Origin: a virus
Length of the DNA stretch: 57,205 nucleotides
Virus record (IMG/VR): IMGVR_UViG_3300032309_001424
Location: 1 to 57,205 of that record
Direction: 5' to 3' (one strand)
Part shown: positions 24,625 to 36,200 of the stretch, piece by piece
How positions within the stretch are numbered: position 1 is the first letter of the stretch
Layout of the letters: every line of letters begins with the position of its first letter
Notes under the pieces: generated by a model
Databases searched by the model: none
Told to the model about the DNA's origin: nothing
The model's input: only the letters and a program-made list of their open reading frames with translations
Position numbers and translations under genes: made by a program

Positions 24625-25675
24625 GTTTTTCTTTACAAAAGTTTAGATTTGCCTGAAGTCTTTCATCTGCTGAATCAATATCAACAGCCGCTTGAGCGTA
24701 AGAAGCTGCATCTTCATACATACCTAAGTTGTAAGAAGCAATAGCTGCATAATCGTGTGGTGCTGCACCCCAAGCTTCTGCTTCACACAGATACTCGAGT
24801 GGCTTTTCTTTAATAGCAAGAGCTTCCTTAGCGCATTCAAGCGAGTTAGCCCAATCTTTTCGGTCATAGTAGACCTTTGCAAGATCAACCCATGGTTCTC
24901 TTCTACCTGGAGCTTGATCGATTGCCTTACGCAACCAAATTTCTGCTTCTGCTGGAAGTGATTTAGCAATAAAACGCATTGAAGCAGCACGTTCTGGTGC
25001 CCAGTGTGCGGTAGGCAAAGATAGGTGTCTTTTTAGCTCTGCTGCGGCTTCTATGTAGTGTCCATAAAAATAAAGCTCACGTCCGTAGTAGAACGCATTG
25101 CGATCATTGTATGGATCTTCTTTTACTGAAAGAGCAAGGAGTGGGAGATATTGCGAACGAGATTTAGTTGGGTCTGGATGGTGATGTGTTTCTAAGCCAT
25201 CAATCCATTCTTGTTTTTCTTCCATACCATAAACATAAAGACACTCGTGAACAGGATGGCGCCAACGATATCCTTTACGAGTATGAATGTGATCATAACT
25301 AAATTCTAATCCTGGAGTTCCATCTTCATTCCAAGACCAAATGTGCTTGTATCGAGGACGAGTAACTCCACGCTCCCACGCTGCTTCAAGCAGTGGACGC
25401 CAATTAGGTGTAATTACTTCATCCATATCTAAAGAGATACACATATCAATATCAATAGGGAGTGCAGCTAAAGCAGCATTGCGTGAATCATCAAATCTCC
25501 AAGGAGCAACTCGCACATCTACAACATTAATTCCAAGCTCACGAGCACGTTCTACGGTTCCGTCTGTAGAACCAGTATCAGCAATAAGTAAATAATCGGC
25601 ATCTTTCGATGCTTCAAACCACTTATCAACAAACTGACGTTCATTAAGTGCAATTGTGTAAATAGCTACTTTCAT
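24617..25675 (-). CDS. GT2 glycosyltransferase with TPR-like C-terminal half
   Basis: This 352-residue protein has a GT-A family 2 domain in residues 1-180. It begins VAIYTIALNERQFVDKWFEA, has YLLIADTGSTDGTVERAREL for nucleotide-sugar binding, and SLDMDEVI as the DxD-type metal motif, then RHPVHECLYVYG. Residues about 200-352 are helical hairpins rich in Ala, Tyr and Leu, like tetratricopeptide repeats (WVDLAKVYYDRKDWANSLEC). It is the last gene of the - strand region, next to a methyltransferase and downstream of the collagen-like fibres. The sugar and acceptor are unknown; fibre threonines are a plausible target. The ATG overlaps a Lys-rich AT region with little Shine-Dalgarno. Confidence 0.85.
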   Translation of the reverse strand: MKVAIYTIALNERQFVDKWFEASKDADYLLIADTGSTDGTVERARELGINVVDVRVAPWRFDDSRNAALAALPIDIDMCISLDMDEVITPNWRPLLEAAWERGVTRPRYKHIWSWNEDGTPGLEFSYDHIHTRKGYRWRHPVHECLYVYGMEEKQEWIDGLETHHHPDPTKSRSQYLPLLALSVKEDPYNDRNAFYYGRELYFYGHYIEAAAELKRHLSLPTAHWAPERAASMRFIAKSLPAEAEIWLRKAIDQAPGRREPWVDLAKVYYDRKDWANSLECAKEALAIKEKPLEYLCEAEAWGAAPHDYAAIASYNLGMYEDAASYAQAAVDIDSADERLQANLNFCKEKLT

Positions 25676-25677
25676 TT

Positions 25678-25893
25678 TTAAATTTCTCCCTCTTCAGACA
25701 AGACAGTAATTTTTTCTACTTCTAAACCATCTTTATATAAAAGAGTAGAGTTTTTAAAAACTACATCTCTTTTACTAACGTATCCACCGTCTTTGTCTAA
25801 TTTTTCATCTGCAATTTCCTTTGTTGGGGCTAGTACTTGAACAAGCATAGTAACCTCATATGTATAGCAAGATGTATCTAATGAATCTGTCAT
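25678..25893 (-). CDS. Hypothetical small acidic protein
   Basis: This 71-residue protein is unrecognised. It reads TDSLDTSCYTYEVTMLVQVL near the start and KITVLSEEGEI at the end. It sits between the methyltransferase and the GT2 gene with gaps of 14 and 2 bases, so it is in the same transcription unit. The AAGGATTTAAAA sequence upstream gives a ribosome binding site. A single beta-rich domain is likely; no function can be assigned. Confidence 0.55.
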   Translation of the reverse strand: MTDSLDTSCYTYEVTMLVQVLAPTKEIADEKLDKDGGYVSKRDVVFKNSTLLYKDGLEVEKITVLSEEGEI

Positions 25894-25907
25894 TTTTAAA
25901 TCCTTGT

Positions 25908-26486
25908 CTATTGTATTTTTTTATACCAACATTGATAATCTTGCAAGACTAACTCTAGCCTATCTCGATAAATACTGCCGAACGCATCGATAGCCATTTT
26001 TGGTTCTTTTAGAGGACCTAAACCAGCGCTCCATTGGTAGTCATCAAAGGCAATAATTCCTCCGACATTAAGGCATTCATAAGATGCTATAGCGTCTTTA
26101 ATAACACCATATGCCGTATGATCGCCATCTACATATATAAAGTCATACATTTCCCTATTATTTTTAAAGAAACTGTCACTTGTTCCTTTGTACTTAATAA
26201 TTTTTCTTTCTTCCTGACCTTGCTTAGTTTTAAAGTCATAAAGATTTTCTACAGTAGACCAGTTCATTTGATGGTGCATTGGCTCGTCTGAACCCTCCCA
26301 TGTATCAACATCAATCAAAACTGAGTCAGGGTGAGTAAGTAGATTATCGTAGAGCCACACAGAAGCGTCTCCTGTGTAAGCACCTATTTGAAGGGAGCGT
26401 ATAGGTTTACCTGAAAAATTACGAAGCAAGTGCATGTAAAAATTTTTTTGGCCATCGTTAATGAACCAGTTTGTTGTTTCGTTCAT
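25908..26486 (-). CDS. Class I SAM-dependent methyltransferase
   Basis: This 192-residue protein has a Rossmann methyltransferase core. Motif I is RSLQIGAYTGDASVWLYDNL, followed by SVLIDVDTWEG (acidic residue after strand 2), then MYDFIYVDGDHTAYGVIKDA and LNVGGIIAFDDYQW. This order fits the Methyltransf_24 group, many of which act on sugars or small molecules in glycan clusters. It lies upstream of the small gene and the GT2 gene on the same strand. O-methylation of a fibre or cell-surface sugar is a reasonable inference. A palindrome and AT-rich promoter-like region lie upstream. Confidence 0.8.
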   Translation of the reverse strand: MNETTNWFINDGQKNFYMHLLRNFSGKPIRSLQIGAYTGDASVWLYDNLLTHPDSVLIDVDTWEGSDEPMHHQMNWSTVENLYDFKTKQGQEERKIIKYKGTSDSFFKNNREMYDFIYVDGDHTAYGVIKDAIASYECLNVGGIIAFDDYQWSAGLGPLKEPKMAIDAFGSIYRDRLELVLQDYQCWYKKIQ

Positions 26487-26517
26487 TTCAGTCCTTTTGT
26501 CTTATATAGCTATTTTT

Positions 26518-26531
26518 GTCTGATTTCAGAC
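26518..26531 (-). promoter_or_regulatory. Perfect 14-bp palindrome upstream of the methyltransferase
   Basis: GTCTGATTTCAGAC has two 6-base perfect inverted arms with a TT centre. It lies 32 bases upstream of the methyltransferase start, amid A+T-rich sequence (TATATT and TTATATAAGG on the - strand) that could hold a -10 element. The short loop and lack of a T-run make an operator more likely than a terminator. It sits in the only sizeable gap (117 bases) between the fibre genes and the methyltransferase-GT2 genes. Confidence 0.4.
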
Positions 26532-26603
26532 CTTATATAAATATACCAGCCATACTAGCTTTACGCCTAACGTATTAACATTTCCTAAGCGGATTACTGA
26601 TAT

Positions 26604-26801
26604 TTATTGCTCTTCATCTAAAACAATTGTTTTATCTTCTAAGATTTCACCAGTAGGTAGTGCTGAGTCATCCCAGATAAAGAAGGCATCAGAGATTGTC
26701 TGTGGATCGGTCAAGTCCTCAGCCAAGATTGGCGGGTGACCAAGGGTAATCCCATTGATAACCAAACCTGAGTGATTGAACTTGCTTCTGAGTGTTCCCA
26801 T
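26604..26801 (-). CDS. Hypothetical small protein at the end of the fibre operon
   Basis: The ATG at 26801 overlaps the previous stop by one base (TAATGG) and has AGGTGG just upstream, giving 65 residues; a GTG nine bases further out is less likely. The sequence includes LRSKFNHSGLVINGITLGHP and a C-terminal AFFIWDDSALPTGEILEDKT. Its coupling to the LamG-like protein suggests a fibre accessory or small virion protein. No family is recognised. Confidence 0.55.
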   Translation of the reverse strand: MGTLRSKFNHSGLVINGITLGHPPILAEDLTDPQTISDAFFIWDDSALPTGEILEDKTIVLDEEQ

Positions 26802-28300
26802 TATTTCCACCTATCTAAGTAGTATGTTCGCACAGTATTAATTTCGGCTTGTGATAGTGGTCTGCGCCAAATTGCAGCGGCAACAAATTCCATATCCACG
26901 TACTGAGTAGTAGGACCTCTGCCTCCAACAGTTAAAACACCTGTATTAATTAAAGTTGATGTATCAGATATTGAAGTAGCTACATTGCCAATTGCTCCTG
27001 TCGGGAAAACGGCGTTTGCCCTGTTAGTAAATCTATTAAAAACTCCACCAAATACATTAGCAATGCCACTAGTAAATGTAAAAGCCCTACTAAAAGAACT
27101 TGTATCAGAGTTAATATTAAATTGAAAATTTATTGAATTTGAACCAATCCAAAGAGCATATCCTAATTCTATGCTCGAAGGATCTTTAAATTTAGCAAGT
27201 ATTCCTTTAAATGTACTATTGGTGGGCCAAGTCCTAAATACAACTAATGCAGTAAAACTATCATTGTTGCTAAAATCAACAGCCTTAGAACCAGTAGCAG
27301 AACCTGGAACAATTAACACATCGTCAAGGCCAAATAACCAAACTGGCGTTGTCACTGCTACAGATTTTTTTTGAGAAGTATGACGATTAATTGTGACAGT
27401 CTGGCCTGTTATTGCGGTAAATGTTGCGGCACTACCTGATGTAATAACAGATGTGTCAACATCTAGGACAGTTGTTCCGTTAATGCCGTTTAGGACTTGA
27501 GCACGGTAGATTTTTCCTGTTAGTGTGTCTTGTCCACCAGTACGACTACCCACTTCTAATGTAGTATTTCCAGCAAATATACTTGTAGTACCCGAGTTAG
27601 TAATTGTGCTTCCTAATTGAGTCCAGGTTGCTCCATCATCAGAAGTAAAAAACTTAATTTCATTTTGTGATGAACCATTGTCAACATCAAGAGTTGCTCT
27701 TACCCATTTAACTGTACCATCAGTAATTGCATTTGCAACTGTTGAAGTCCTAGTAAATAGTGTGGTTCCATCTGATGAATAAATTAAAGATAATGTTCCG
27801 CTAGTGTTAACCTGTAAAGAATATGCATTATTTCCTGAACCTCGTTTTGCTATAAAATTATTTGGAGAAGTAGGAGTCCAATCATCCATTGCAACTTGTA
27901 CACGCAAATCAATATCACCTGTAATATCCAAAGCATCATCATCAGGCACTGATAAATAATTGTTAATAAACCCAGGCAAATACACATAATTTGTACCATT
28001 CCAGTCAAGAAACTTAGGGTCATTACTATCTGCAACAGAAGTTGTGCCTGACCTACAATTAAGTATCGGACCTGCTGTACCGAGATTGCGGACTATCTTT
28101 GCTGGCGCACCTTCGTTCTGATGATCTTGTGCGTCAATACGCCAGACAGAATCAGCAAGGATTTCCTCAACAGCAGTATTTTCAACAACTGTTGTAGTAC
28201 GAGGCCAGTTCTTGAGATCGGCAGCTAACCCATTAGTAGTTGAAAAATACTGATCGGGAACCTTCTTGCTAGGTAAACTCCGATAAGTATTGTTAGTCAT
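26801..28300 (-). CDS. LamG/concanavalin-like putative adhesin
   Basis: This 499-residue protein shows two LamG-like jelly-roll segments. Residues about 110-270 carry NYLSVPDDDALDITGDIDLR, then NNFIAKRGSGNNAYSLQVNT, WVRATLDVDNGSSQNEIKFF and SGTTSIFAGNTTLEVGSRTG. Residues about 320-490 have SFTALVVFRTWP, KGILAKFKD and VGGRGPTTQYVDMEFVAAAI, ending in RRPLSQAEINTVRTYYLDRW. That last element (LS-AEI--V--Y) is typical of the end of LamG domains. Such domains bind carbohydrates, so it is probably a receptor-binding or adhesive virion protein. The N-terminal 100 residues may anchor it. Confidence 0.75.
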   Translation of the reverse strand: MTNNTYRSLPSKKVPDQYFSTTNGLAADLKNWPRTTTVVENTAVEEILADSVWRIDAQDHQNEGAPAKIVRNLGTAGPILNCRSGTTSVADSNDPKFLDWNGTNYVYLPGFINNYLSVPDDDALDITGDIDLRVQVAMDDWTPTSPNNFIAKRGSGNNAYSLQVNTSGTLSLIYSSDGTTLFTRTSTVANAITDGTVKWVRATLDVDNGSSQNEIKFFTSDDGATWTQLGSTITNSGTTSIFAGNTTLEVGSRTGGQDTLTGKIYRAQVLNGINGTTVLDVDTSVITSGSAATFTAITGQTVTINRHTSQKKSVAVTTPVWLFGLDDVLIVPGSATGSKAVDFSNNDSFTALVVFRTWPTNSTFKGILAKFKDPSSIELGYALWIGSNSINFQFNINSDTSSFSRAFTFTSGIANVFGGVFNRFTNRANAVFPTGAIGNVATSISDTSTLINTGVLTVGGRGPTTQYVDMEFVAAAIWRRPLSQAEINTVRTYYLDRWK

Positions 28301-28303
28301 TGG

Positions 28304-28693
28304 TTACAGGTCTCCACCTAATGCAATGACGTTAGTTGATTGAGAAATTGTGGTTGTTACTCCAAGTTGAGAGCTGGCATTAGGTAAAACCAAGTTTGCA
28401 TATGTTGCAATATTTCTGGTGGCCTTTACTGTAGTTGATGAAGTTGCTGCAGCAACTGTAATCTGATCAAGCAAGCGCCAAGTGGTCCCTGAGTCAGTTG
28501 AAGTAAAGATATTAACAAGAGCAGCAGCAGATGTAGCAGCACACTGGACGTCAATTTCTAATACACGAGTTCCTGTAGCCGCACCAGTAATGAGTGATGT
28601 GACAGTTCCAGTACCGTCAATAGCAGTATTAGCAGTTGCGACGTTAACCGTTGTTAGTCTAGGTGTTCCTATAAACGAGGGGTTAATTGCCAT
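28304..28693 (-). CDS. Small fibre-cluster structural protein
   Basis: This 129-residue protein is beta-rich and Thr/Ala-rich. It starts MAINPSFIGTPRLTTVNVAT and has TRVLEIDVQCAATSAAALVN, then STDSGTTWRLLDQITVAAAT. The M(A/P)IN start recurs in the 2019-residue protein upstream. One small jelly-roll or Ig-like domain is likely, as in phage head or tail decoration proteins. It sits three bases upstream of the LamG-like gene with the same orientation. The function is inferred only from context. Confidence 0.6.
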   Translation of the reverse strand: MAINPSFIGTPRLTTVNVATANTAIDGTGTVTSLITGAATGTRVLEIDVQCAATSAAALVNIFTSTDSGTTWRLLDQITVAAATSSTTVKATRNIATYANLVLPNASSQLGVTTTISQSTNVIALGGDL

Positions 28694-28703
28694 TTATTTC
28701 TCC

Positions 28704-29734
<1,031 letters not shown>

Positions 29735-29735
<1 letters not shown>

Positions 29736-30256
29736 TAGCTGTAGCTCACAATCCGCCACCCTGAAGCAGTTTTTACTTCAAGATTACTAGTTTCTGTATT
29801 AAACCTTACATATCCTACACTAGCAGTTAAAGATCTTTGTGCCGTAGTTCCTTGATCTACATACAAAGTATTATATTGTCCACTAATAGTTTTATTTGTA
29901 AGTGTTTGAACTAAGTTTTCTGGAAGTCCAGAATCGCTTTGAGGGATACCATTACAATGAAAAGATGTAGTTGATACAGTTGATCTTACATACACCGTAT
30001 CTCCTTCATTTACTGCAAATCTAAAAGTTTCAAATGATTGTCCTAAACCAATAGCAATATTGAAACCTATATAAGCGTACTGTGCAGGAATTGTTGCATT
30101 TGCAGGAACTACCCAGATATTTACTTTTGTTACGGGAGTGGCTGTTACTGCTTTACTTGCAGCAATAACAGACACTAAGTGAGGCGAGGTAAAGGTTGCT
30201 AAACTAACATCCGTATTGGCTGCTGGGTTAGAAAGACCAAGGCGAGTAATTGGCAT
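29735..30256 (-). CDS. Fibre-cluster beta-domain protein, paralogue of the collagen-like protein's N-terminus
   Basis: This 173-residue protein starts [20 protein letters not shown] and shares with the gene downstream the pattern VIAASK, then an NIWV-type strand, and [20 protein letters not shown]. The last 60 residues ([20 protein letters not shown], then [20 protein letters not shown]) resemble the NKTI element seen in many phage fibres before their C-terminal domain. It lacks collagen triplets, so it may be the plain version of the domain that the neighbour carries on an arm. Confidence 0.65.
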
Positions 30257-30265
30257 TTGGCCCTC

Positions 30266-33200
30266 CTAAGCCTGTGCTTCAGACCATGATAGCTTAGCTG
30301 ATGCGAGTGTTGGATTACCTGTGAGTCGTGATACTGCAATAGTAAGAATATCAGGACCATCAGGGTAGATAGAGTCTCCACCAAGAATTGAGTTTGAGAG
30401 CTCGAAGAGTGTGGAAACGTCTACCACTGTTGTTTCTTCAACTCCACCTTGACCACCAGATGCACGGAAGTTGTAAACCTGAACTCCACCAGATACGGTG
30501 TCAGCAGCAGTGTGCTCGACAATCTGTGTGAGAGATGGTGAATCTACTCCAACGAAACCTAAGTTGTTAAGTCGTGAGTTTAGAAGAACCTTACAGTCAA
30601 CCAACTGTGTAGTAGATACACCGATTTCCTTTAAGCGTAGCTGCATTCGGTTAATAACATCTCGATCACCAAGTTTACCTGTCAAACCAGATGATACTGA
30701 TGGAGAAAGGCGAATTGAGATAAGAGGCTGGTAGTTAGGACCAGAAGTATTATTTGCAGATCCATCTGGATAGAGGAAGTATGTGTACTGAGTATTACCT
30801 TGAGATGTAAAGTTAATAACTTCAGAGATAGCAGCTCCTGGCTGAGCAATACTAGTTACTGAGAATGATCCAGTAGCTGTGTATGTAAATACTGTATCGC
30901 TGGTTCTAGTTATATAAAACGGACCATTTGGTAGGTTTGTTGCAGTTAGTCCATAAATACCTACATACATTCCTGTGGTTAAACCATGATTTGTTGCTGT
31001 AGTAACTGTAACTGTACTACCTGTACGCTCAACTGTAGCTCCAACAGTAATAGTTGCATTAAGAGGAGTTAAATGGATCAAGTTAGCTGAGTTAACAAAT
31101 GCTTTGTACTTAGCATTGTTAGTTAGATTTGCTAATGTGTTAGATCCCACTACTTGTGTGGTTGGGTTGAGTGAGTTAACACCAAGTAAACCATTGGAAC
31201 CAATTGATTGGAACTGTAGGATATCTCCTGTTGTAAATCCGTGACTTTGAACTGTGAATAAATCTGTAGAAAGATTGATTCCAGTTGAAGCAAAGGACTT
31301 AGCTGTAGTTCCAAGAACGTTCAATGTTTGGCTAGAACCTGTAAACAAGTAAGCGTTATCGTCATCGAAACGGCCATCCATCATTACAGAAGTTCCCCAG
31401 TGGAACAGAGAAGGAATGTAAGTTGGATTATTATAGGTAACAACTTCATATCGTGCTGGCAAGTTACCAGAGCGAAGGTATGATTCAAACAAATTGTTAT
31501 TGTGAACATACTCGTGTACATACTGAACCTGACCATCGGTTGTTTTAAATCCGAAGCGAATCTTACCCGCTCCGTACCAAGAGTAATCGATGTAAGCCAT
31601 CTGAATACGGCTTAGATCAAGATTGTATCCAGTAACACCAGAACCATCACAGATATCAATTGACCATTCTTCCTGAGGAACCTTAGTATCAACAGTCTTA
31701 GTGACAATAATACCTGACTTAGCTGGAACAAAGGAGTGAACTGTTGTTGTTCCTAAACTTGAAAGGTTTACAAAGCCAACTGAATCTGGAGCTGCTTTAA
31801 TCTTAAAGCTGTTGTTATCAATAAGAGACACATAATATGTACGTCCATTGATAAGACCACCGATTGGCTCTCCATCAATAGAGTTATATGTAACTGGTAG
31901 TAGATCACTAAAACCATGACTAATAATTGAAAATGTATCTGTTGTTGTATTTACAACTGCTGAAGGGTTAAACTCTTTTTCTGTTCCAGATGAACCCTTG
32001 TATTCAGGACGAACTGACATGCGAGTCTGGCTAGAAATCTCCACAATTCTATACGACTGACCACGCATAACAACATAGTCACCAACAGCGAGCTGAGCTT
32101 GGAAACTTGTATTAGTTCCAAAAATCAACTCTGATCCTTGTAAAGCAGCTACAGTTCCTGCAATCTGCTGAGTAGATGAACGACGAACTGCGTAAATTTT
32201 AGTTCCATCGTACTCAAAGAACATACCATTCTGATCATCGAACATACCAGTTCTAACAGCTCCATTTGTCCATTGTGTTACATAGAACTGAGGGAACCCG
32301 TAAGCTCTTGTCTCTATAATAGGCTGAGCAGCTGTAATTCTAAAAGTTAAGAGATCTACAACAGTAACAGCAAAGGTTCCATTGTAAACAGTACTTGGAT
32401 CTCCAAATGAATCTGTTGCTTCACTTATTCTAACGTTAAGACCTGAAATCAGCCCGTGTGGACGACGAGTCTTACATTCAACAACTTGACCACCAAACCG
32501 AGTCATGCTTTCAATATCAATAGAAGGTTTAAAGTTAATACCGCATGATGTTTGAATACCTTTACCTGATTGGTAACGGAAGTACTTACGAGTTTGACGA
32601 ACAATCTGTCCTAGTGATGTACTAGCACCAACGGACATTTCCACACCGCCGTCAAATGGACGATGCAGTGAATATCCTTCTGGACGAACATATACGAATG
32701 TAGGATATGAGTAAGAAACTGCGTTATACGCAGAAGCATATGGACGGTCTACAGAAATCTGTGTATCAGAGCCAATAGCTGTAATACGACGAATAATTGG
32801 TCCTACTGGAGTTGTTCTTGTAAAGCTGAAGTAAGGAATCGATCCAACAGTACCTTGATTTGAAATCGCCACCACGTTGATGTTAGCAACTGCATCAGAT
32901 GCTGAAGAGTGTAATGTAATTGTGTTTGCTGATACAGCTCGAACAAAGTAGTAGAACTGATCAACTAGTGGTGCTGGCGCTACTCCACCATTTACACTAA
33001 ACTGCACGGTATCTCCTGTTGTAAATCCGTGGGAGTTTTTAGTAATTATGTTAGTTGATGTATTAAAATCAGCTGGAACAACATTAATATTTATAATTGT
33101 ATTAGGCGGGAATAAACGGAATCTATCTCCCACTTTAAGAATCTTTGAGAACTGAGTACCAATACCATTTACAAGAACAGAACCAGAAACAATACTTACA

Positions 33201-36200
33201 GTACCTCCTCCAGTAATGTTTCCGTTTAACTGAGAAGTTGTAAATTTGTGACCAACGCCAGTTCCAAAATCTGTAACGGATAGTGTAGTACCAGAGGCAG
33301 CGTTATTTGCACTGGTTGCAAGTCTAAAATAGTCTTTGTTAATTGCAACAACATAGTAGTCTGTTAAATCTGTAAGACCCGTAATGACAGTTGCAGAATC
33401 TCCTTTATCATATCTAAGTTTAGTTCCTGTCAAGAAACCATGAGAGACAAGCTTAAATGCACTTAAATTTAAATCAAGAGCTGTTCTTGGGTTAAATGTT
33501 TTTGTAATAATAGGAACTCTTCCAGCTGCAGCAACAGTAAATGAGTTTGCAGTTGGTACAGAAGCAATTGTATAGATTCCATCTGGAGTCTTGCTAAGAG
33601 ACTGTAAGGAGTGGATACCGACACCAGCAGGTGTGTCAGTAATATTTACTGCTATTCCAGCATCTGCATTTTCTGGAGTGGTTGCAAGTTTAATCTTGTT
33701 TCCATCAACGAAAATCACATAATACGGAGTTGCAGTTGTTAGTCCGTTAATTACTGTTTGACCCTTTGCATCATATAGAACAAGTTCTTTTTGCAAGAAT
33801 CCATGATTAGGTATAGCTAAAGTATCTGCAGCAAAATCAAGCGCTGTGACTAATAATGACTGAGTTCCACCACCTACAGCATTGATATTAATAGGATTTG
33901 AGAGATCAGCATTTGATGAAAGTTTAATAGTGCTGTTGTCTACTTTAATAACAAAGTAGTCGTTGTTATGTACAAGCCCGCCAATGCTAGATGATCCACC
34001 ATTATTATATCTAACAGCTTGTCCAGAAATAAGTCCATGGTTAGGAACATATAAAGTATCTGCTGCAATATTAACTGTAACAAATATAAAGCTGTGTTCT
34101 GTTCCAGTTCCTGGAGATGTAAAATTAATTGCAGGTGTTGCAGGGTCTAAAGCTATTTTTAATCTAATTTGATTAGAGTTTAAAACTTCTTGTACAAAGT
34201 AAGTACTTAAATGATCTAATCCACCTATAGAACCCGTATTGTTACCAGCTGGGTTTCCACTACCATTGTTGTATTGAATTGGCTGATCTACCAAGAAACC
34301 ATGGGCAGTAATTGTTAACACATCAGTTGCTGTGTTTACTACTACACGAGACAATCTATCTGGTGTTACTGTAGAACGACCAGAGGGGGTAGTTAAATTA
34401 ATAGTTGTAAAGCTTGGAGAAGGGGTTGAACTTAATCTATAAGTAAAGGCATCTACAACATTTACATAATAAATAGTTCCATTAGCTAAACCTGCAGGAG
34501 CTGTTGTATTAAAGGTAGGAGTGACTGCTTCACCTGCAGATAATGTATGAGCTGTAGGGCTATAAACTAGATCGTTTGCAGCGTCATAGTTAATTGGAAT
34601 AAAAGCGTGATATGAGTTACCAGCTGGAGCAATAGCAATTTTATTTGTTCCTGCTTCAGAGTCTGCTGCAGTTGGATAAACTTCGTTTCCGTTAGTAAAT
34701 GATGACACTAGAGTAGCTACAACAGAGCCATCTCCAGTGTTATATGAACTAAGGTTTGTAATTGAAACGCTATTAAATGTTGTAGTTCCATCATATGAGC
34801 CATTAGATGTTCCAACGTTAGTTGCAGTCGGGATAATAAAAGATCCTCCACCAGCACCAACTACACCATTTGTGGTTGTTCTTGCTGCAACACCACCAGA
34901 GTAGCCACCGCCACCACCAGTTTGTGCAGCCAAGTTTCCATCAGCTGATCCACCACCACCAAAACCACCATTACCGCCGATGCGACCACTTTGCGCTACT
35001 GCTGTAAGTCCATCATTAAAAGCACCACCACCAGTATTATTAAAACCAATAGCACCGCCATTTCCACCTCTTGAGGTAAAACCACCACCAGCACCAGAGT
35101 TACCGCCTTGAGCACTACCACCAATAGCTACAACTAGTCCAGAAGTACTACCCTGAGAGTTGTTTCCAGCTAGACGATTTGTAGTTGCGTCTAAACCAGC
35201 TGTAGCACCTGAAGATGCACTTCCTCCACCAGCAATAAACAAAGGCTCTCTAGGGTTTTTACGAACAACAAATGTTCCACCACCAGCTCCGTTAAAGTTG
35301 TTTGCAGCTGTACTTGTTCCACTCTCTCCACGTTGTCCTACAGCAATGGTAATAATCTCACCCTTGTTAAGGACTACTCTTCCTGTTACTCTTGCTCCTC
35401 TACCTGGTGATACAAAAAGAGCAGCTGTTCCAGATGAAGAAGCACTATTAATGTTTGCGTTGGTTCTAACATAAGTAAATGTAGTTCCAGTAGGGACGGT
35501 TGTAATTCTATAAGTACCGTCAAATACAGCATTGTTTGCACCGCTTATTGTCACGCCTTGGCCAATAACAAAACCATGTGAGGCTGATGTTGTAATAGTT
35601 GCAACATTCGAAGTTAACTGTGTGTTAGAGATTGTTGCACTACTAGCTGGTGCGGCATAAGCAGATGCTCCACGAACGTCAAATGAGTAAATACCAGATA
35701 CTGGAACTGTCCAATCTTGATATCCTTCAAAATCACCTTGATTTACATATGTTTGAGTAAATGGTGCTGAAGCTGTATACGCATTTCTTATTTGAGAAAT
35801 AGTAGGACCAGTACGTCCAGTTTGATTACAAGAAGTGAAAGTATGAGCTGTGAAAGCATAGAGTGATTGTTGACCAGCAAAGTCAGATACAGATACGTTC
35901 TTTAAAAAGTAAGTATTTCCGCTTACAAGACCAGTAAGTGGTGTGCCAGTTGTGAAATATTTTACAGCTTGGTTTGATGTAGTAGCTCCATCGATATTTA
36001 CTTTATTATTGTAAACAATAGGAGTATTAAAAGTAATCGATCCTGGCTCATAACTAATTGAGTTAATGGATGCTCCACCAGATGCTGCACTAAATTTAAG
36101 TTTTTTAGGCTCTGTAGTTGTTACATAGACAAGCTGTCCTTCTGTGTAACCACCAATAGAGCCCACACCAGCTGCATAAATAAAAGAAGCTCCATTTGAA

